A program made the translations under genes and the position numbers. 64,000 nt of DNA from Hyaloscypha bicolor E. Lineage: Eukaryota; Ascomycota; Leotiomycetes; Helotiales; Hyaloscyphaceae. A model generated the notes under the pieces. That model saw only the letters and a program-made list of their open reading frames with translations, was not told the DNA's origin and searched no databases. The stretch is from NCBI RefSeq assembly GCF_002865645.1, contig NW_020194684.1:1999241-2063240 (forward strand). Direction: 5' to 3'. Of this stretch, positions 12,401-26,544 are shown piece after piece; the stretch's first letter is position 1, and every line of letters begins with the position of its first letter.

Positions 12401-15027
12401 CTAATAGAAATAATAAAATAATTAGTAAGATTATTAAAATAGATTTCTAGCTTATTTATATTAGCTAAGCTAAGTAGAAATAGAATCTTTATAGGTATAA
12501 TATAGAATTATACTTATCTAATTAGTATTCTTATTATTATAAATCTAATAAAAAATATAAATCCGATATTAAACTAGATATTAATTTAATCTTTAGTAAT
12601 TTTATTAAATTAAATACTATTATTAATATACTATAAAGCTTGAAATTAGTCAGAACTAGTAGTTAAGAATTTAAAGGCTCCGGTATTAATTATAACTCTA
12701 TAAAAATAATAAATATTATATTTTAATATACTATTAATTATAAATATCTAGATATCTTCTATTTATTTAATAGGCTTTAAAGTATAGTTTTCGCCTATTA
12801 TCTGATATATAAGGGAAAGAAATATAAGGTTATTTATAAGGTATTAGTTATAGAAATAGTAGAAGTAAAAGTAGTAAAAGTAGCTAAGAAGCTTTTAATA
12901 GAAATAAAATAGAAATCTAAATAATATTTCTTTACTTTATTTATTTCTGCTAGTAAGGCTTTAAAAGCATTACTTACTAGTTTGTCTTTATTATTCTTAT
13001 TATTCTCTTCTTCTTTAAATTCGGTAATATACTATATATAAATACTACTAAAGTATTTATTAAAATTACAAGTATTTCGGGATCTAAATTAGTAAATATT
13101 TCTATTCTTAAATCGAGTATTCTCAGCCTCTTATTTCTCTAGTATATACTTCTATAAGTAATATTTAGATCTCTTATATATAAAATATAACTTCGAAATA
13201 TAATTATTATAATTATAGGATTTAAAGTAATTATTACAGATTCCGAAATTATAGCTAGATCTATATTAACGATTTCCGAACAGATAATAGCTTAAAGAAT
13301 TTTGAAAATAGTATTACTAATTAGTAAAAAGAATCTCGGTATTAATCTATTATTTCTTTTTATAGGTAATAATAAATAATTAAAGCTTATTAATAAGTTA
13401 GCTAAAATTAGAAAAAGAATCCGAAACTATATATTAGTATATTAGTATACCTTAATAGAAGATAATAATCTTATTATATAGGAATTCGGTACTTTATAAA
13501 GCAGGTACTAGTCTATATTACAATTTATATAAATTATTAATTAGTAACTAGACAAGCTCAAATATTATCTTTTCGAAATATTAAACTATTATAATTACTA
13601 TTATAATAGTATTTCACTTATCTAAATTTTAATATTAGAAACTAGAGTCTTTAAAAAAGCTATAAATATTTATATAGGCCTCTTTATATATATATTAAAA
13701 GAGCTAGTTATTATAAAAGTAATCTTATACTAGTTCCTTTAATATAATAGGGAAAGCTCTTATTAATACCTCTTATAGAAGCTTTATATATTAGTAGATA
13801 TTAAGAAAAATAGTAAGCTTTTAGTTAAAACTACTATTAATTCTATTATATTTCTATTTCTTAGTATATATCTTTACTATTTCTCTAATTAACTTTATAA
13901 TAAGAGAGCTATTTAAAAGGCTATTTGAAAATAGTAAAGATAATAGAAAATTATTAGTTTTAGCTCTCTATAGTCCGGTACTAGTAGAAGTAATTACAAA
14001 TAGTAAAAAAATAGTAAATAGTAAAGAAATATAAATAATAATTAGTTTAATATATTAATTTCTTATAATACCATTATTTAGGAATATATATAATAAAATA
14101 ATAGAGCTTGCCTTAAAGTCTTATCTAGTAGTAATAATATTATTAGTAGTTCAGATATATTATTTTTCTCTTTAAATAATATTAACTAAAAACTATATAA
14201 TAGTAAAGTAACTATAGTTATATTTAATATAAATATTATTATATTATAAAGCAGCTTATAATTAGTATAATTTATATTAATCTAGTTAATTAAATATTTC
14301 AAGGTTAAAGTTACTAAAATCCTCTTTAAATAATTCCCAGAGATTCTTATTAATTGACTTCTCTATTTTATACTAGAATATTCTAGTATTAAGGTAATTC
14401 AGGATTTTCTTATAATTAGAGCTAGCCAAATTAATACTATTCTTCTATTTCTTTATTTACTTATATTTATCCTATAAGTTCACTATCCCAAACCTTTAGG
14501 GCTAAGCCTTTTCCGGTATATATATATAGTTCGAGGCAAAAGGAATTCGAAAAAGGAATAGTTTATAGTAAATTCGCAGAAAGAATTTAATAATAAGAAT
14601 ATTAAAATAAATATTTCGTTCTTAAATATTTCATTTATAACAAGAAATTTAGGATATGAAATATTATAATTCCGGAAGAGTCTAAAGCTTAAAGGGTTCA
14701 ACTAGATAGTAAAATCGAAGTTGTAATTAAAGAGCTTTAAGGGCTTATATATTCCGGAAAGAGAATCCTATAGATTCGGGTATTATATAAATAGAAAGAA
14801 TAGTTACTAAGAAAATAGTTTTAGGGCCAAAAGAAGTTAGTTTTAAAGAATAATAGAAATTAAATAAATAGATAGATAGTTAAATAGCTAATTGCTTATT
14901 AATTAGGAAGAACTAGAGTCTTCTTCTTTAGGCTATTAGATATTTTTTTATAGAGTTAATAAGTAATTCCCCTTTTTAATATAGCTAGATTAATATTAAT
15001 AAGGGCTATCGGATACCTCTTTTAGTA

Positions 15028-16008
15028 AGAGCATGTAGTATTACTTGTTATACACGTGATTTACCTTACTAACCCTACCAAAATCGCGATTTTTTAGCCT
15101 ATACTCTAATATAATTCCCAAAATAATTAAAGTACTAGATTTATTAAGGCTTTAGTATATAGTAGCTATACCCTTACTATTAATTATATCTTCTAGCTTA
15201 TAAGTAAACCTCTCTATTAAATATTACTATTTAATTAAATTAACTTTACTTTATAGCTTTTATAAGACCTCTTTTATATCTTTAATTAAAGTAGAAACAG
15301 TTTCTAACTTTATAATCTTATTTTTTATCTATTACCAGATCTTCTTAATTAGATTTAAATTAGGAGAAGAGAAAGGCTAATTAAATTCATATAATTTATA
15401 TAACTTTTGGGATAGCTTTACTATATTCTTATAAATCTTTATTTTGTTTTTTATAAATAAAAACTTCTTCTTTTATTCTATTATTAGGAAATCAAACCAA
15501 AAAAAAATAATAGAATTAAAGACTTAGTTCAAATAAGCTATATTATAAATTCTTTTTTTCCCTGGCTTTTTTACTAAGAAAATAAATAAGGATTTCTAAT
15601 TCTAGTTAATTGCTTTCTAAACTATTATATTTACTTTACTACTCCTATATAAAGATTATATATAATCTGGGTAATTCTTCTTATTTAGCTAATATATAAC
15701 CCAAATTCTCTCTTTCTAGTAAGGCCTATAATCTCCCTAATTTGGCTATAGTTTTTTTCTTACTAGTAAAGTAAGTAAATAGTAATACGAACGGGAGTTC
15801 CCTAGTTCTTATTAGGTTAGTAACTTTTAAGAATAAATAGAAAGAGGATATTTGAGATTTCAGAGTCTGAATTTAAGTTTTCTATTATTATATAATAATT
15901 AAAGAATAAAAATAGTAGTTTATAGAAAAAGAAATAGTAAGGTATGGGTTTTAGTAAGGAGTAGTCACGTGTTTATTTAGATATATAACAAGTAATACCA
16001 TATACTCT
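15028..16008 (-). mobile_element. Tc1/mariner transposon, RIP-degraded, nested in Copia
   Basis: This 981-bp element is flanked by TA (15026-15027 and 16009-16010). The left end AGAGCATGTAGTATTACTTG and the reverse complement of the right end AGAGTATATGGTATTACTTG differ only by transitions. On the minus strand at about 15,330-15,700 the translation keeps LSSPNLNLIKKIW, a degraded form of the SPDLNPIE[KH]VW block that closes the DD34E catalytic core of Tc1/mariner transposases. Upstream is a VKKPGKK-type block of the same family. Stops and frameshifts make it inactive. Confidence 0.75.
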
Positions 16009-16048
16009 TATAACTACTCTATCTCTAATCTATAAGTACTAACTAATT

Positions 16049-16337
16049 AGTATTAGTTTACTAGTAATATATAATACTATTATATAATTATAGAATACTA
16101 TTTATATAAAGTTAGTAAATTATTATTATCTAGAAATAAAGATTATAGTATTATAGTATTAATATATAATTCCTAAATCTATTAAGCCTAATAGAAACTA
16201 GCTATTAGTTAAGTTACTTATATAATATAAGGTTATATAATTATTACCTATTACCTATATCCTATTACCTCTAATTACCTTTATATTATATAACTATATT
16301 ATATAACTATTAATAACTATAGCTATACTAATAAAAA
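16049..16337 (-). repeat. Right (5') LTR of the Copia element
   Basis: Direct repeat of the left LTR. It begins only 41 bp after the right end of the nested Tc1/mariner element, so that insertion lies within or beside the leader or gag region. Confidence 0.6.
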
Positions 16338-16502
16338 TAAACTAGTAAATTATAAAACTATAATATTAAATTTAATATAAAACTAATCTTTATTTCTTTT
16401 ATAAGATTTAAAAAAGCTTTCTTTAAATAAAAGGCCTTAATAATATATATAATTAAAGAATTATAAGCCTAAAGCTTATTATATAATTAATATTATATAA
16501 TA

Positions 16503-16830
16503 ATTATATATTAATTTACTAGTAATATATAATATTATTATTTAATATATAAATTAATAAAATAATTAATATTAGAAATAAAAATTATAATATTATAATA
16601 TTAATATATAATTTCTAAATTTACTAAATCTAATAAAAACTAGTTTATTAATTAAGTTACTTATATAATATAATATAAAATTATATAATTCTAAAATACT
16701 AGTTATATTAATATTAAAATCTTTTTAAAAATATAAAAAAATAATATTTCTCTTTAATTATATATTAATTTACTAATTTGGCCTAATATTAGATTTTCTA
16801 AATACTTTATATATTTCTATATATATTCTT
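16503..16830 (-). repeat. Solo or truncated copy of the Copia LTR family
   Basis: Matches about 9119-9500, including sequence past the LTR end (AAAATCTTTTTAAAAATAT and TTAGATTTTCTAAATACTTT). It is more AT-converted than either LTR of the large element, which suggests an older copy. Confidence 0.5.
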
Positions 16831-16841
16831 ATTTATATTTA

Positions 16842-16946
16842 ATTTAATTATATTATATTTAATTATATTATATTTAATTATATTATATTTAATTATATTA
16901 TATTTAATTATATTATATTTAATTATATTATATTTAATTATATTAC
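16842..16946. repeat. 15-bp tandem repeat, seven copies
   Basis: The unit ATTTAATTATATTAT is repeated seven times with a single late substitution. It is non-coding. Confidence 0.9.
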
Positions 16947-17011
16947 ATTTTATATTAAATTAAAATATTTAAAAATCATTAATAGCTTTAATTTTATTAT
17001 AAAATTAATAG

Positions 17012-17106
17012 AATTTATTTAATTTATTTAATTTATTTAATTTATTTAATTTATTTAATTTATTTAATTTATTTAATTTATTTAATTTATTTAATTTATT
17101 TAATTT
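17012..17106. repeat. 9-bp tandem repeat, about 10.5 copies
   Basis: The unit AATTTATTT is repeated without interruption. It sits 65 bp after the 15-bp array. Confidence 0.9.
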
Positions 17107-17144
17107 CTTATTATTTATTATAATTATTATAATATATAAAATCG

Positions 17145-17521
17145 AAATTATATTAAATTATATATTATAACTTTATTTAGTAAATATATAGGCTTATATA
17201 TAGCTTATAATTATTTAAATTCGAGGCTTTTTAAAATTCCTTTTTTTTTTTTTTAGCTTTAAATTATTAAAAAACTTATTATATAATTTATAAGCCTATT
17301 AATATTCGATTTCCTTATTTTATTATAGTTATTATAATATATAATACTAGTAGGAATTAGACTATAACTAGCTAGATATATAAAATTAAAATTAGAAAAT
17401 ATAAGTCAAGATTATATATTATAACTTTATTTAACTAATATATAGGCCTATATATAACTTGTAATTATTTAGATTCGAGACTCTTTTAAGAATCTCTTTT
17501 CTTTTTTAGCTTTAAATTATT
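17145..17521. repeat. Pair of degraded direct repeats of about 130 bp
   Basis: 17145-17272 and 17384-17521 share TATATTATAACTTTATTTA, a TATATAGGC block and TTAGCTTTAAATTATT, offset by about 240 bp. An inverted relative is at 3186-3275. Probably a duplicated transposon end. Confidence 0.55.
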
Positions 17522-17739
17522 AAAATAGAAATAATTTAATTATATCTTTTAGATTTTAGATCTTATATATATAATATAATTTAAAGCTTATTTTTTTTAA
17601 TTCTATAAAGAATTTAAATAATATCTATTTAATTAGTTTTTAATAAATATAAATATAATATACTATAGCTATTTCTATATTAGTTAACTAATATTAGAAT
17701 AAAAGAAAGCCTTAGAATAATTAGATAAAAAAGCCCTAG

Positions 17740-18030
17740 ACTAGCTAGATAATATAAGAAAGAAACTATAATAAAACAAAAACCTATATAAAGTATATTA
17801 GAATATAAAATATAACTTAATAGTAAAATAATAAGATTAAAAACATAAATAATAAAGTATAAATAGTATATAGTATAGAAAAGCTTAATTAATTAAATAC
17901 CTAAAAGGAATTATTCTCTAGAACTATAAAAAAACCAGCTTTCTTATATAATTCCTATAAGTTATATATAAAAGGCTATAGTCTTTACTATATAACTAAA
18001 ACCTTAAAATCACTAAAATAATATAATTTT
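17740..18030 (-). repeat. LTR-like repeat, inverted copy at about 54,590-54,910
   Basis: The reverse complement of this stretch matches 54,590-54,910 over roughly 300 bp, including the 36-bp palindrome with arms like GTTATATA..AAAGGC (17961-17996) and the AAACCTTAAAA strings beside it. It lies outside both gypsy elements and is probably a solo LTR of another family. Confidence 0.55.
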
Positions 18031-18419
18031 TGGAAAGTATAGCTTACTATACTATAATAAGTAAATAAGCTAGTAATCTTATTATTAAAGAAAATATAAA
18101 AAAGCAAGTTCCAAAATAATTAAATAAATTAGAAAGTATTATAGTATAAAATATTACTAGTATATTACTAGAAAGTAAACTAAAGTCTTTTATTAAGTTT
18201 TCTAAAGAATTCGAGTATTTTATTAATACTTATAATAAAAGAAATACTTTCTTATAAAGAATAAAAAAAAGAAACCTATTTTATTAAAAATAAAGTTTCA
18301 AAAATTATTTTAAAACTTAAAAGCTTTATATAAAAAAATTATTAAGCTAATTCTAAAAACTTATAATATTTTTACCTATAGTAAAAACTATTATAATTAG
18401 CTAAAAGAAACCAAATATA

Positions 18420-21400
18420 ATAGTAGAATTAATATAATAGTTAAAGGCTTAAAGTTTAAAGAATCTTATATATTAGAAAATACTAAGCTATAGAATAAAA
18501 TAAAAAGAATATCTTAACTTTTAGTATTATTCTATTTAAGTAATTCCGGCTTAGCTTTATTTTATATCTATTTCCGATATTCTATCCTTAGTAGATTCTA
18601 TTCTTATATTAATTATTATATTATTTCCCCTTAAAGAGAAATCTAAATACTCTTATTTAGGGAATTATTTAGCTATAATATAGAAAAGAAAAAAAAAGAG
18701 GAAATAATAGCTATTAACCCTATTCTATTTAATTTCTATAGCTTATTTATAATTAAAGTATAGTTTTAACTTTACTAGAATAACCCAGTTCCTAGTATAT
18801 TCTGGCTAGTTTTTAGTATCTATTACTTGCATTATACTTATATTTATATTAATAATATAGTCTAGAAGTACTATATAAGCTATAGCTAATATTAGAACTA
18901 TTATTATCGGGTAGTTTTCAAATAGAAATAGTAGATTAAATCCATTTATTAATATAGGCTTTAATATAATAGCTTACTTGCTTTTCTTTTTAGTTAGGAT
19001 AGTAATATTTGGCTTAATTATACTGCTTCTAAGCTATTTAATTAACTTCTGGGCCTTCTTAAGCTTAATATATATATTCTTAAGTTATTCCTCTATTATA
19101 GAGACTTATATATTAAGGCCGGCTATTTAAGCTATTTTATTATTGAATTCCCGGGCCTTAAGCTATATAATTTTGGTTTTATAAAAGCTTCTAAAAGGTT
19201 TTCCAACTTCCTAAATAATATTATATACTAATTCATTAATATCTATAGGGTATTACTTCTTTAATTTGGCCTTTAGAATTATTTACTAGCTTTTAGTTTC
19301 AGACTAGTACTTTATATAATATCTACTACTTAGTACTATATATCTCCTAATTATAATAGATATCTTAATACTAGTTTAGCTACCTTTATTCTAGTTAGTA
19401 TTTTATTTATTACTAGAAGTCTTTCTGTCTTTAGTCTTTTTATTATCGGAATTTTCGCTATTATCTAATGCCTTATATTTCTTAGATATACTAGCCTTAC
19501 CTTTTTTAACTTTCTTGGTATTTGGCTTTATAAGATTAATAAGGAAGCCCTTATTAGTACTATTTATTCTGCCTATTAGACTATTAAACTTATTATTACT
19601 AGTAACTAAAGCCTCTATTTTATTATTCTTAGAATATTTTACTAAAATATTCTCTATAGTAATTTCAGGTATATTCTTAAGAATAGTATAGGCTATATTT
19701 TATATACTAACCTATTCTTAGATAAGGAAGTTGCTATTTTTATTTATAAAGGTAATTTAGCTAGTAGTTATATTAATAATAGTTATAGCTACTAAACTTG
19801 AGATATTACTACTATTACTTAAGTTATTCAGAATCTGGCAAATAGCCTTATTTAGTCCGGCTATAGATAATATATTACCGGGATTTCTTATCTGTTTTAT
19901 CTTTATTAATAGTTCTATTAAGGTAGTAGTAATAATATAAATTATTAAGATTATAAAGATTAAAGTAATTAGGAAGATTTCCCTCGATTTTTAATAATAT
20001 TTTGAACTAATACAAATAAGTATTTACTTTTAGCTTAGCTTTAAGAATTCACTTTTTTAGGCAATTTGCCTAGATAATAAAGCGTAATATAGTATAGTAA
20101 AGAAAGGTATTTTATTTAGATTTCTGGAAAAAAGAGTAAGTACTAATATAGTAGAATAAAGGAAATATACTAGAGTTTAGATAAAACCCGGAAAATATCT
20201 AGATTTTTCTTTTTTTTCTCTAATTACAGAAGTCTTATTATTAATGTTTATTATTATCTAGATAGTCTTTATTAAACTTATTCTTTTTAGTATACCGAAT
20301 TCACTTATTTAGCTAGATAAAAGATCCTATTTTATCAGGGTTCTATTTATAGAATTTATATAGTTTAAATACTAAATTCTTAAAGTTTAATATAGGGTAC
20401 TATTTATTATCTATATCCTATCTCTTCTATTTAACCTTATAGTAAAGCTTACTATAAAGTGTTTTAGAAGAAAGAATCTTCTTAATTTCCCATTCGAGTT
20501 TACTATTAACTTTAGTAGAACCAGGCTCTTTATTAGTTTAGCTAGATAATAGATTAGTAGAATTCCTATAAAGTCTATTTATATAGAAGATTAGCCAAAT
20601 TATATATAATAAGAAAAAATCTAATTAATATAAATAGCTAACTATTTTATTAATCTTAAATAGTCTAGTAAAAAAATAGTCTAATTTATTAAATAGATAG
20701 TTTATTTTCTATATCTTTTTAATTATATAGACTATATCTCCTAAACCAAAATCCGGTTCTTACTATTTCTTATTAGTTTATTTGGCTTAATACTTCTAAA
20801 CTATTACTATATATTCTCGGGTATAATTAATAGCAGTATTAATTCTCTTAGCTTACTATTATATTTCTTCCTAATTAAGTTTTTCTTTTAGTATTTTGAA
20901 TTCTATTATTAGTAGTATTTAGTTAAAGTTTAGCCTGAGTTTATATTTATAATTAATTATTAAGGGAAATAAGCTAGTTAATTCATATAGGCAGGCGGTA
21001 CTTATAGTATTAAATACCGGAAATAAATCTGCCTAATTATTCTGAAAATAATTAATAAAGAAGTAAAGTCAGGTATTAATAATCTAGTTAATAATTTCTA
21101 TTTATTTATTAGTTTAGATATATTCTATAATTAAAAGCTTTAGCTTAGTTCTAGTTAATTTTAATAGTTTATTTATAAAATCTAAAATAAATTAGGGTTT
21201 TTAATTATTTATAATAATAAGAAGAGATTCTCGGAATTACTAGATATAGTAATAAAATAGGCTAGTAATAATTCTAGCTATAGTATTTTTAGTTATTAGT
21301 AGGCTTATATATTATTTAGATAATTAATTAACTATAATAAATATATTATTATATCTCTTATTTATAAAGCCAGAAATATAAAAATCTATAAATAAATTAT

Positions 21401-24400
21401 CTCATATTCTTAAGGAAACTAGTAATAGATATAATAGGTCTAGTATTTTATTTTTTGGCTTATAAAACTTTTAATATTTATAGTAGTTTATTATAAAGCA
21501 ATTAATATCTATAGAGAGAATAGGCTACTAGTAAAGTCTCTAAACTAGAATTTTTATCTTATTTTAACCGGGATATATAGTAGTTATTATATTATAGATT
21601 TATTATAAGAGCCTAGTTTATAGATTATTATATTTATCTAATATAATAAGTCTTTTATTATAAAGTATATAGCTATTTAATATTTCCTATAGATTCGTAT
21701 TCTCTCGGGCTTTCCTGTATTTGTTTTCTAGAACTGGGTTTATCTAATTAGCTTATAAAACTTTAACTATAATAAATAGCTTATTTATTTTTTCTATCTT
21801 AATAGAAATATAAGCCATATCTATTATTTTAGTAAAAGCAAGAATTAGGTCTAATAAGATAACTTATCTAGTTCTTTTGGCTTTCTTAGCCTATTTCTGG
21901 GTTAGTATAAGCTTATCTTTTTAGAATAAGATATTAGTAATAGTATTATCTTTATCTAGCTAATAAGTAATCTAGTAATAGAATTATAATAGAAAACCTA
22001 TTTATTAAATTTATTATTTATTTAAGAGCCTCTTAATACCAAAATACTCGAGAGCTTTATAATTAGTAATAATTAGAAAATTAGATAAGCTAATTAGTTC
22101 TATCTATTATTCCCGAAGTCCTTAGATAATAATAAGAAGTTCCTTATTATAAACTTTATAATAGCTTTTGGCTTCTTAAAAAGCCTTAGAATAAAATAAG
22201 ACCAGATACTATTATCTATTCTCTAGGCTTTTTTAAAAGAATATACCTATAATAGCTAGATTTAAATAATTAGTTTCTAGGCAGGTTTCTCTATTATATT
22301 TAAAATAGAGAAATATAGGAATAGAAAAAAGCAAATCTTTAAGCTAATTAAAAACATCTAGCTAGATTTCGTTAAATATAAATTTTAGTAAAGTATTCTT
22401 TTTAGTTAGACGATTTAGGAAACGGAAAATATATCTATAGGCTTAAATAAACCTATAATAGAAGTTATAGAAACCTAAAAACAATTATACTTTTCTTTTT
22501 ATTATAGGTTAGTACCAGTTTCGAATAATAGAGGTTTTAATAGAATTTACTTATATATTTTAATCCGAGATAATAAATCCTAAGAATATTATCTTAGAGA
22601 CTTCAAATTTGTATTTATAAATATTAACTTATAATCCGGTATTCTAGAGCTTTTATAGAACTATTCTAATATATTATTAATATTTCTTCTTATTCTTAGA
22701 AAAGATTAATATATTATTAATATAAGCCAAGTAAAAGTCGTCTAAATAGTTTATTAGAATAGTATTAATATATTACTAGAAGGTTACTAGATTATTATAG
22801 AATTCAAATAATAGAACTACTAGTTTAAAGAATTCATATCTTATTCTAAAAGCTACTTATATTATAGAAGCTAGTTTTATACGAATTTAATTAAAAGTAT
22901 ATTAAATATCTAATTTAGTAAATACTAATAATTCGGCTAATTAGTTAAGAGTTTTAGTAATAAATAGCAGGAAATAATAGTTCTTTTTTATTATAGTATT
23001 TAGTTATTAATAATTAATATAGAATTATAGGCTATTATCTTTCTTTTTAATAAATAAAACTAGTAATAAGAAGAGGAATTCGAATAGCTTAATAAAACTC
23101 TTTTTTAGATTCTTAATAAGATACTCTCTTATTTTTTCAAGTTTACTAAAGTTTATCTTATAAAAATAAGCTATTTTTATTAAGGGATCTAGTTTATTAA
23201 AACAGAGCTTATAATTAAAGAATTAAAACTAGAGAAGCTTATCTACTACTTTCTTAGAGAATATTTTAGCTATATTATATAATTATATAGGAAGAAATAT
23301 TCGGAGCTTTTAAAGTTTTTTAGAATTAAAAAATAGTATATTACCGAAAGTATTAGGTTTATTTATATCCAGGAAATATATTAGGTTACTAGTTTGAATA
23401 TAGTATCTAGTAGGCTATAATATTAGTTATCTAATTACTATAAATAATAATAGATATTTCTTTGGTTTATAATTCTATTTCTCAAGTATATAGTTAATTT
23501 TATTAATAGTAACTAATCTAATTAAGTTACTAAGGTCTTTAGTACTTAATTAGAAAGTAGCTATTCTAATAAAATAGCAGAAATAGTCTAGTAGCTTAAC
23601 TATTTCGAGAATATTAAGGTCTAGCTTTTCCTTTCTTATCTAGTATTCGGCTTTCCTTATAAGAAGGTCTTATAAAGAAATAAGAAATATATTCTTTTAC
23701 TTCTCGGGTCTAGTTTTACTAGTTCTTTTTAGGATTCTAGTTAAAGTATTTTTAAAATAGTTATTTTTTTAATATTTCTTATTAAAATATCAGATTTTCT
23801 AAATAAGGTCTGGCTAATTTATCTTATAGTTCTCTAGCTAATAGAATTAATTCTATTAATAGTCTAGTAAAATATTATATTTTATTAGCTATTTTCTTCT
23901 CAGAATTATATTATAAGAGCTAAGATTAGTAATAAGCAGGTATTATTAAGTTTAGAAATACTAATTAATAGCTAGATCTATAGTAGCTAGATATTAAATA
24001 GCTTTACTAGGTTATTTATTAAAACCTTATAAGGAAATAGGGATTTTGAGTTTATATAAAGGCATTTATAATACTTTTATTAAGGGGCAAATATATTTTT
24101 AGTTAATTAAAATATATATATTTGTTTTAGTATTTACTAAATACTAGAAAATTATAGTTTTACTTTTCTAGTATATTTAATAATTAATAAGGAACTAGTT
24201 CCCGCTAATTAGCTAAGTAAGATCTATAGGTTCTTAGTAAAGTTCTTACTTTAGAAAGTTTATTTCTATATCTAGAGCTAGACTTTTCCCGATTTATTAA
24301 TATTATATTTCTTATTAGATAATAAATAGGAATTAGTATCCTTATTATCTATTCCTGAATTATTAGCTTCCTCTAAATAATTCTCTTTAATAGATATAAT

Positions 24401-26440
24401 CTTATTAAAATTAGAATAAGTACTTTTTATATATCTAGGCTTTCTATAACTATAATAATAAAGACTTTCTAGCTAGTCTAATTTCTTTTTAAATTCTCGG
24501 TAAATTACTTTTTTTTAGTTATAAAAATACCGGCTACTAAGATTAATTTATTAGATATAGGGTTACTATAGCTTCTTGAATTCTAATAGGCTTTCTAGCC
24601 CGAAGTAATATTTAATAGCAAATAGTTTCTACTAGTTATTTCTCCTAGAATTACTAATTTTTAATTAAAAGAAGCCTATTCTCTTATTTTATATACTACT
24701 TAGTAAAGTCCCTAGAAATATTAAACTTCTTATTACCTAAGCTCTTAAGTAGCTCGAGATTTATTTTATTTATTAAATTATTATATTAGTTATCTAGTAA
24801 CTTCTCTAGTTTTATTATTAAATAAATAAACTTTACCTAGAATACTAGAAATAGCTTATTTCTTTATTTTAGATACTAGTATATTTTTTTTACTTCCTAG
24901 TACTTTATTTCTTTACTTTTACTATAAGCTTACTAGAGGATCTTAAAGATCTATTTAATAGTTAAAATCTATCTAACTAATTCAGGTTCTAGTTAATTAT
25001 AAATAAAGTTATAGATATTTCTAGTAACTAGTTATATTATATAAGTAATTTTTAATAGTTTATTATTAAATTTAGAAAAGTTCTATATTAGTTTATTTCT
25101 TATATTAAATATCTAATTATTAATCTAGTAATTATTCTTATTTATAAATAGAGCAGAATTCTTAATTCTAATAAGCTATAGTTAATTACTATAGACTAAA
25201 AGCAAAAGAGAGCCTTAGTATTAGTCCCTAAATAGTTCTTCTAATAGTAATCTATAGTATTTCTAAATATTTGCCTATTTAGATTTCTATTTTATTATTT
25301 CTTCTTATATTAGTCTTTTTCTTATATAAAGTTAACTAGTAATTACCTCTAGCTTATTAACTTTTTTTATAAGTTAATTAATATATAAATGAAATTTCTA
25401 GTAATATTCTATTTATTTATTAGCTACTAGATAATATTTATTAATAAGGTTATCCTATATAAGTAATTTCCGCTAGACCTTATCTATTTTCGGAGTATTT
25501 ATACTAATTTTGAGTTCTAAGTTAGCTAGCTATTCTTTAATATCTTCTTCTAAAATAGTATTATAATAGCTTTTCCGGTAATATAGGTTTATAATATTAA
25601 AGTCCGGCTTCTCCGTTTCATTATACTAGAGCCTCTTATCTAATATATCTATAATAGTAATACTTAGCCCCGGGCTATCTATAGTAGCTTTAGAAGAAAT
25701 ATTAGTTATAGAGATAAGTACTAAATAAGTTCTTCTTATTTAATATTAGTAAACTATAATTAATTATTATCTTATCTAGTTTTAAATTAGTAAACTAAAA
25801 CCGACTATTATCTTTTCTTATTTTAAATTAGTAAACTACTACTAATTTTTCCTATACTAGAAAAAGAGGCCGGTTCTTTTATTCTTATTAGTATTAAGGA
25901 AATATTATCTACTCTAGTTAAGAATTAGGCTCTGAGATTAACCAGATTATAAAAAATAATATCTTTCTTCTTTTATATTAGTAGTAGACTAATTACTAGG
26001 AAAGGAATACTATCTACTCTAGTTAAGGGTCAGGCTCTGAGATTAATTAGATTATAGAGGATATTATACTTCTAGTTAATTTCTCTAGTTCTTTATAGTT
26101 TAAGGAGATTATTAAATATTAAAAGCAGTATTCTATCTTTGCTTTTTAAAGACAAATACGAGTTCTTTACTAGTAGTATTATATTGCTTCTATAGGCCGA
26201 GTTAAGTAAGCTTAGTATTATATAATAGCGGAATTAATATAATAGTTAAAAGCTTAAAGTTTAAAGAATCTTATATATTAGAAAATACTAAGCTATAGAA
26301 TAAAGTAGAGAGAATGCCTTAGCCTTTAGTATTATTTCATTCAAGTAATTCCGGCTTAGCTTTATTTTATACCTGTTTCTAATATCCTGTTCTTAGTAGA
26401 TTATGCCTTTATACTAGCTATTATAATATAAATAGGGCCC
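18420..26440 (-). mobile_element. RIP-degraded Ty3/gypsy LTR retrotransposon
   Basis: Direct repeats flank the element: about 18,421-18,640 and 26,222-26,430 share TTAATATAATAGTTAAA, TTTAAAGAATCTTATATATT and TAATTCCGGCTTAGCTTTAT. On the minus strand at about 22,690-22,745 the translation reads YLDDFYLAYINILIFSKNKK, which aligns with the YLDDFxxxYxDDILIFSK block of gypsy reverse transcriptase; one catalytic Asp position is already altered. Many in-frame stops confirm that it is dead. The gag end should be at high coordinates and the integrase at low coordinates. I did not delimit each domain. Confidence 0.75.
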
Positions 26441-26544
26441 ACTATTCTATTCTATTCTATTTATTTCTTATACTAATTATAAGTAAGCGGCCGGAATTAG
26501 ATAAAATAGAATTAATAGTTATTATTTCTTCTTTCTTTTCTTTA

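Larger units (their letters stand above)
9112..16337 (-). mobile_element. RIP-degraded Ty1/Copia LTR retrotransposon
   Basis: Two direct repeats of about 290 bp bound the element (about 9112-9402 and 16049-16337), sharing TATAATACTATTATATAATT- and AAGCCTAATAGAAACTAGCT-type strings. On the minus strand at about 11,640-11,880 the translation still shows a Copia integrase pattern: EAYNSIGIIEYYYSP, resembling the EAHxSxGxxERYHxP of fungal Copia polyproteins, then an ILLVYSTLSQITKYN block where the family has PTLLVFGAYPRM. Stop codons interrupt every frame, so it is dead. A Tc1/mariner element (15028-16008) is nested near its 5' end. The true LTR ends are uncertain by tens of bases. Confidence 0.7.

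Noticed and set aside
14483..14701. 72-codon minus-strand frame in the Copia region
   Set aside because: Chance open frame in AT-rich DNA, rich in Ile, Phe and Asn, with no retroelement motif.
16842..17106. CRISPR-like repeat array
   Set aside because: The repeats are contiguous 15-bp and 9-bp satellites without unique spacers, in a eukaryotic genome.
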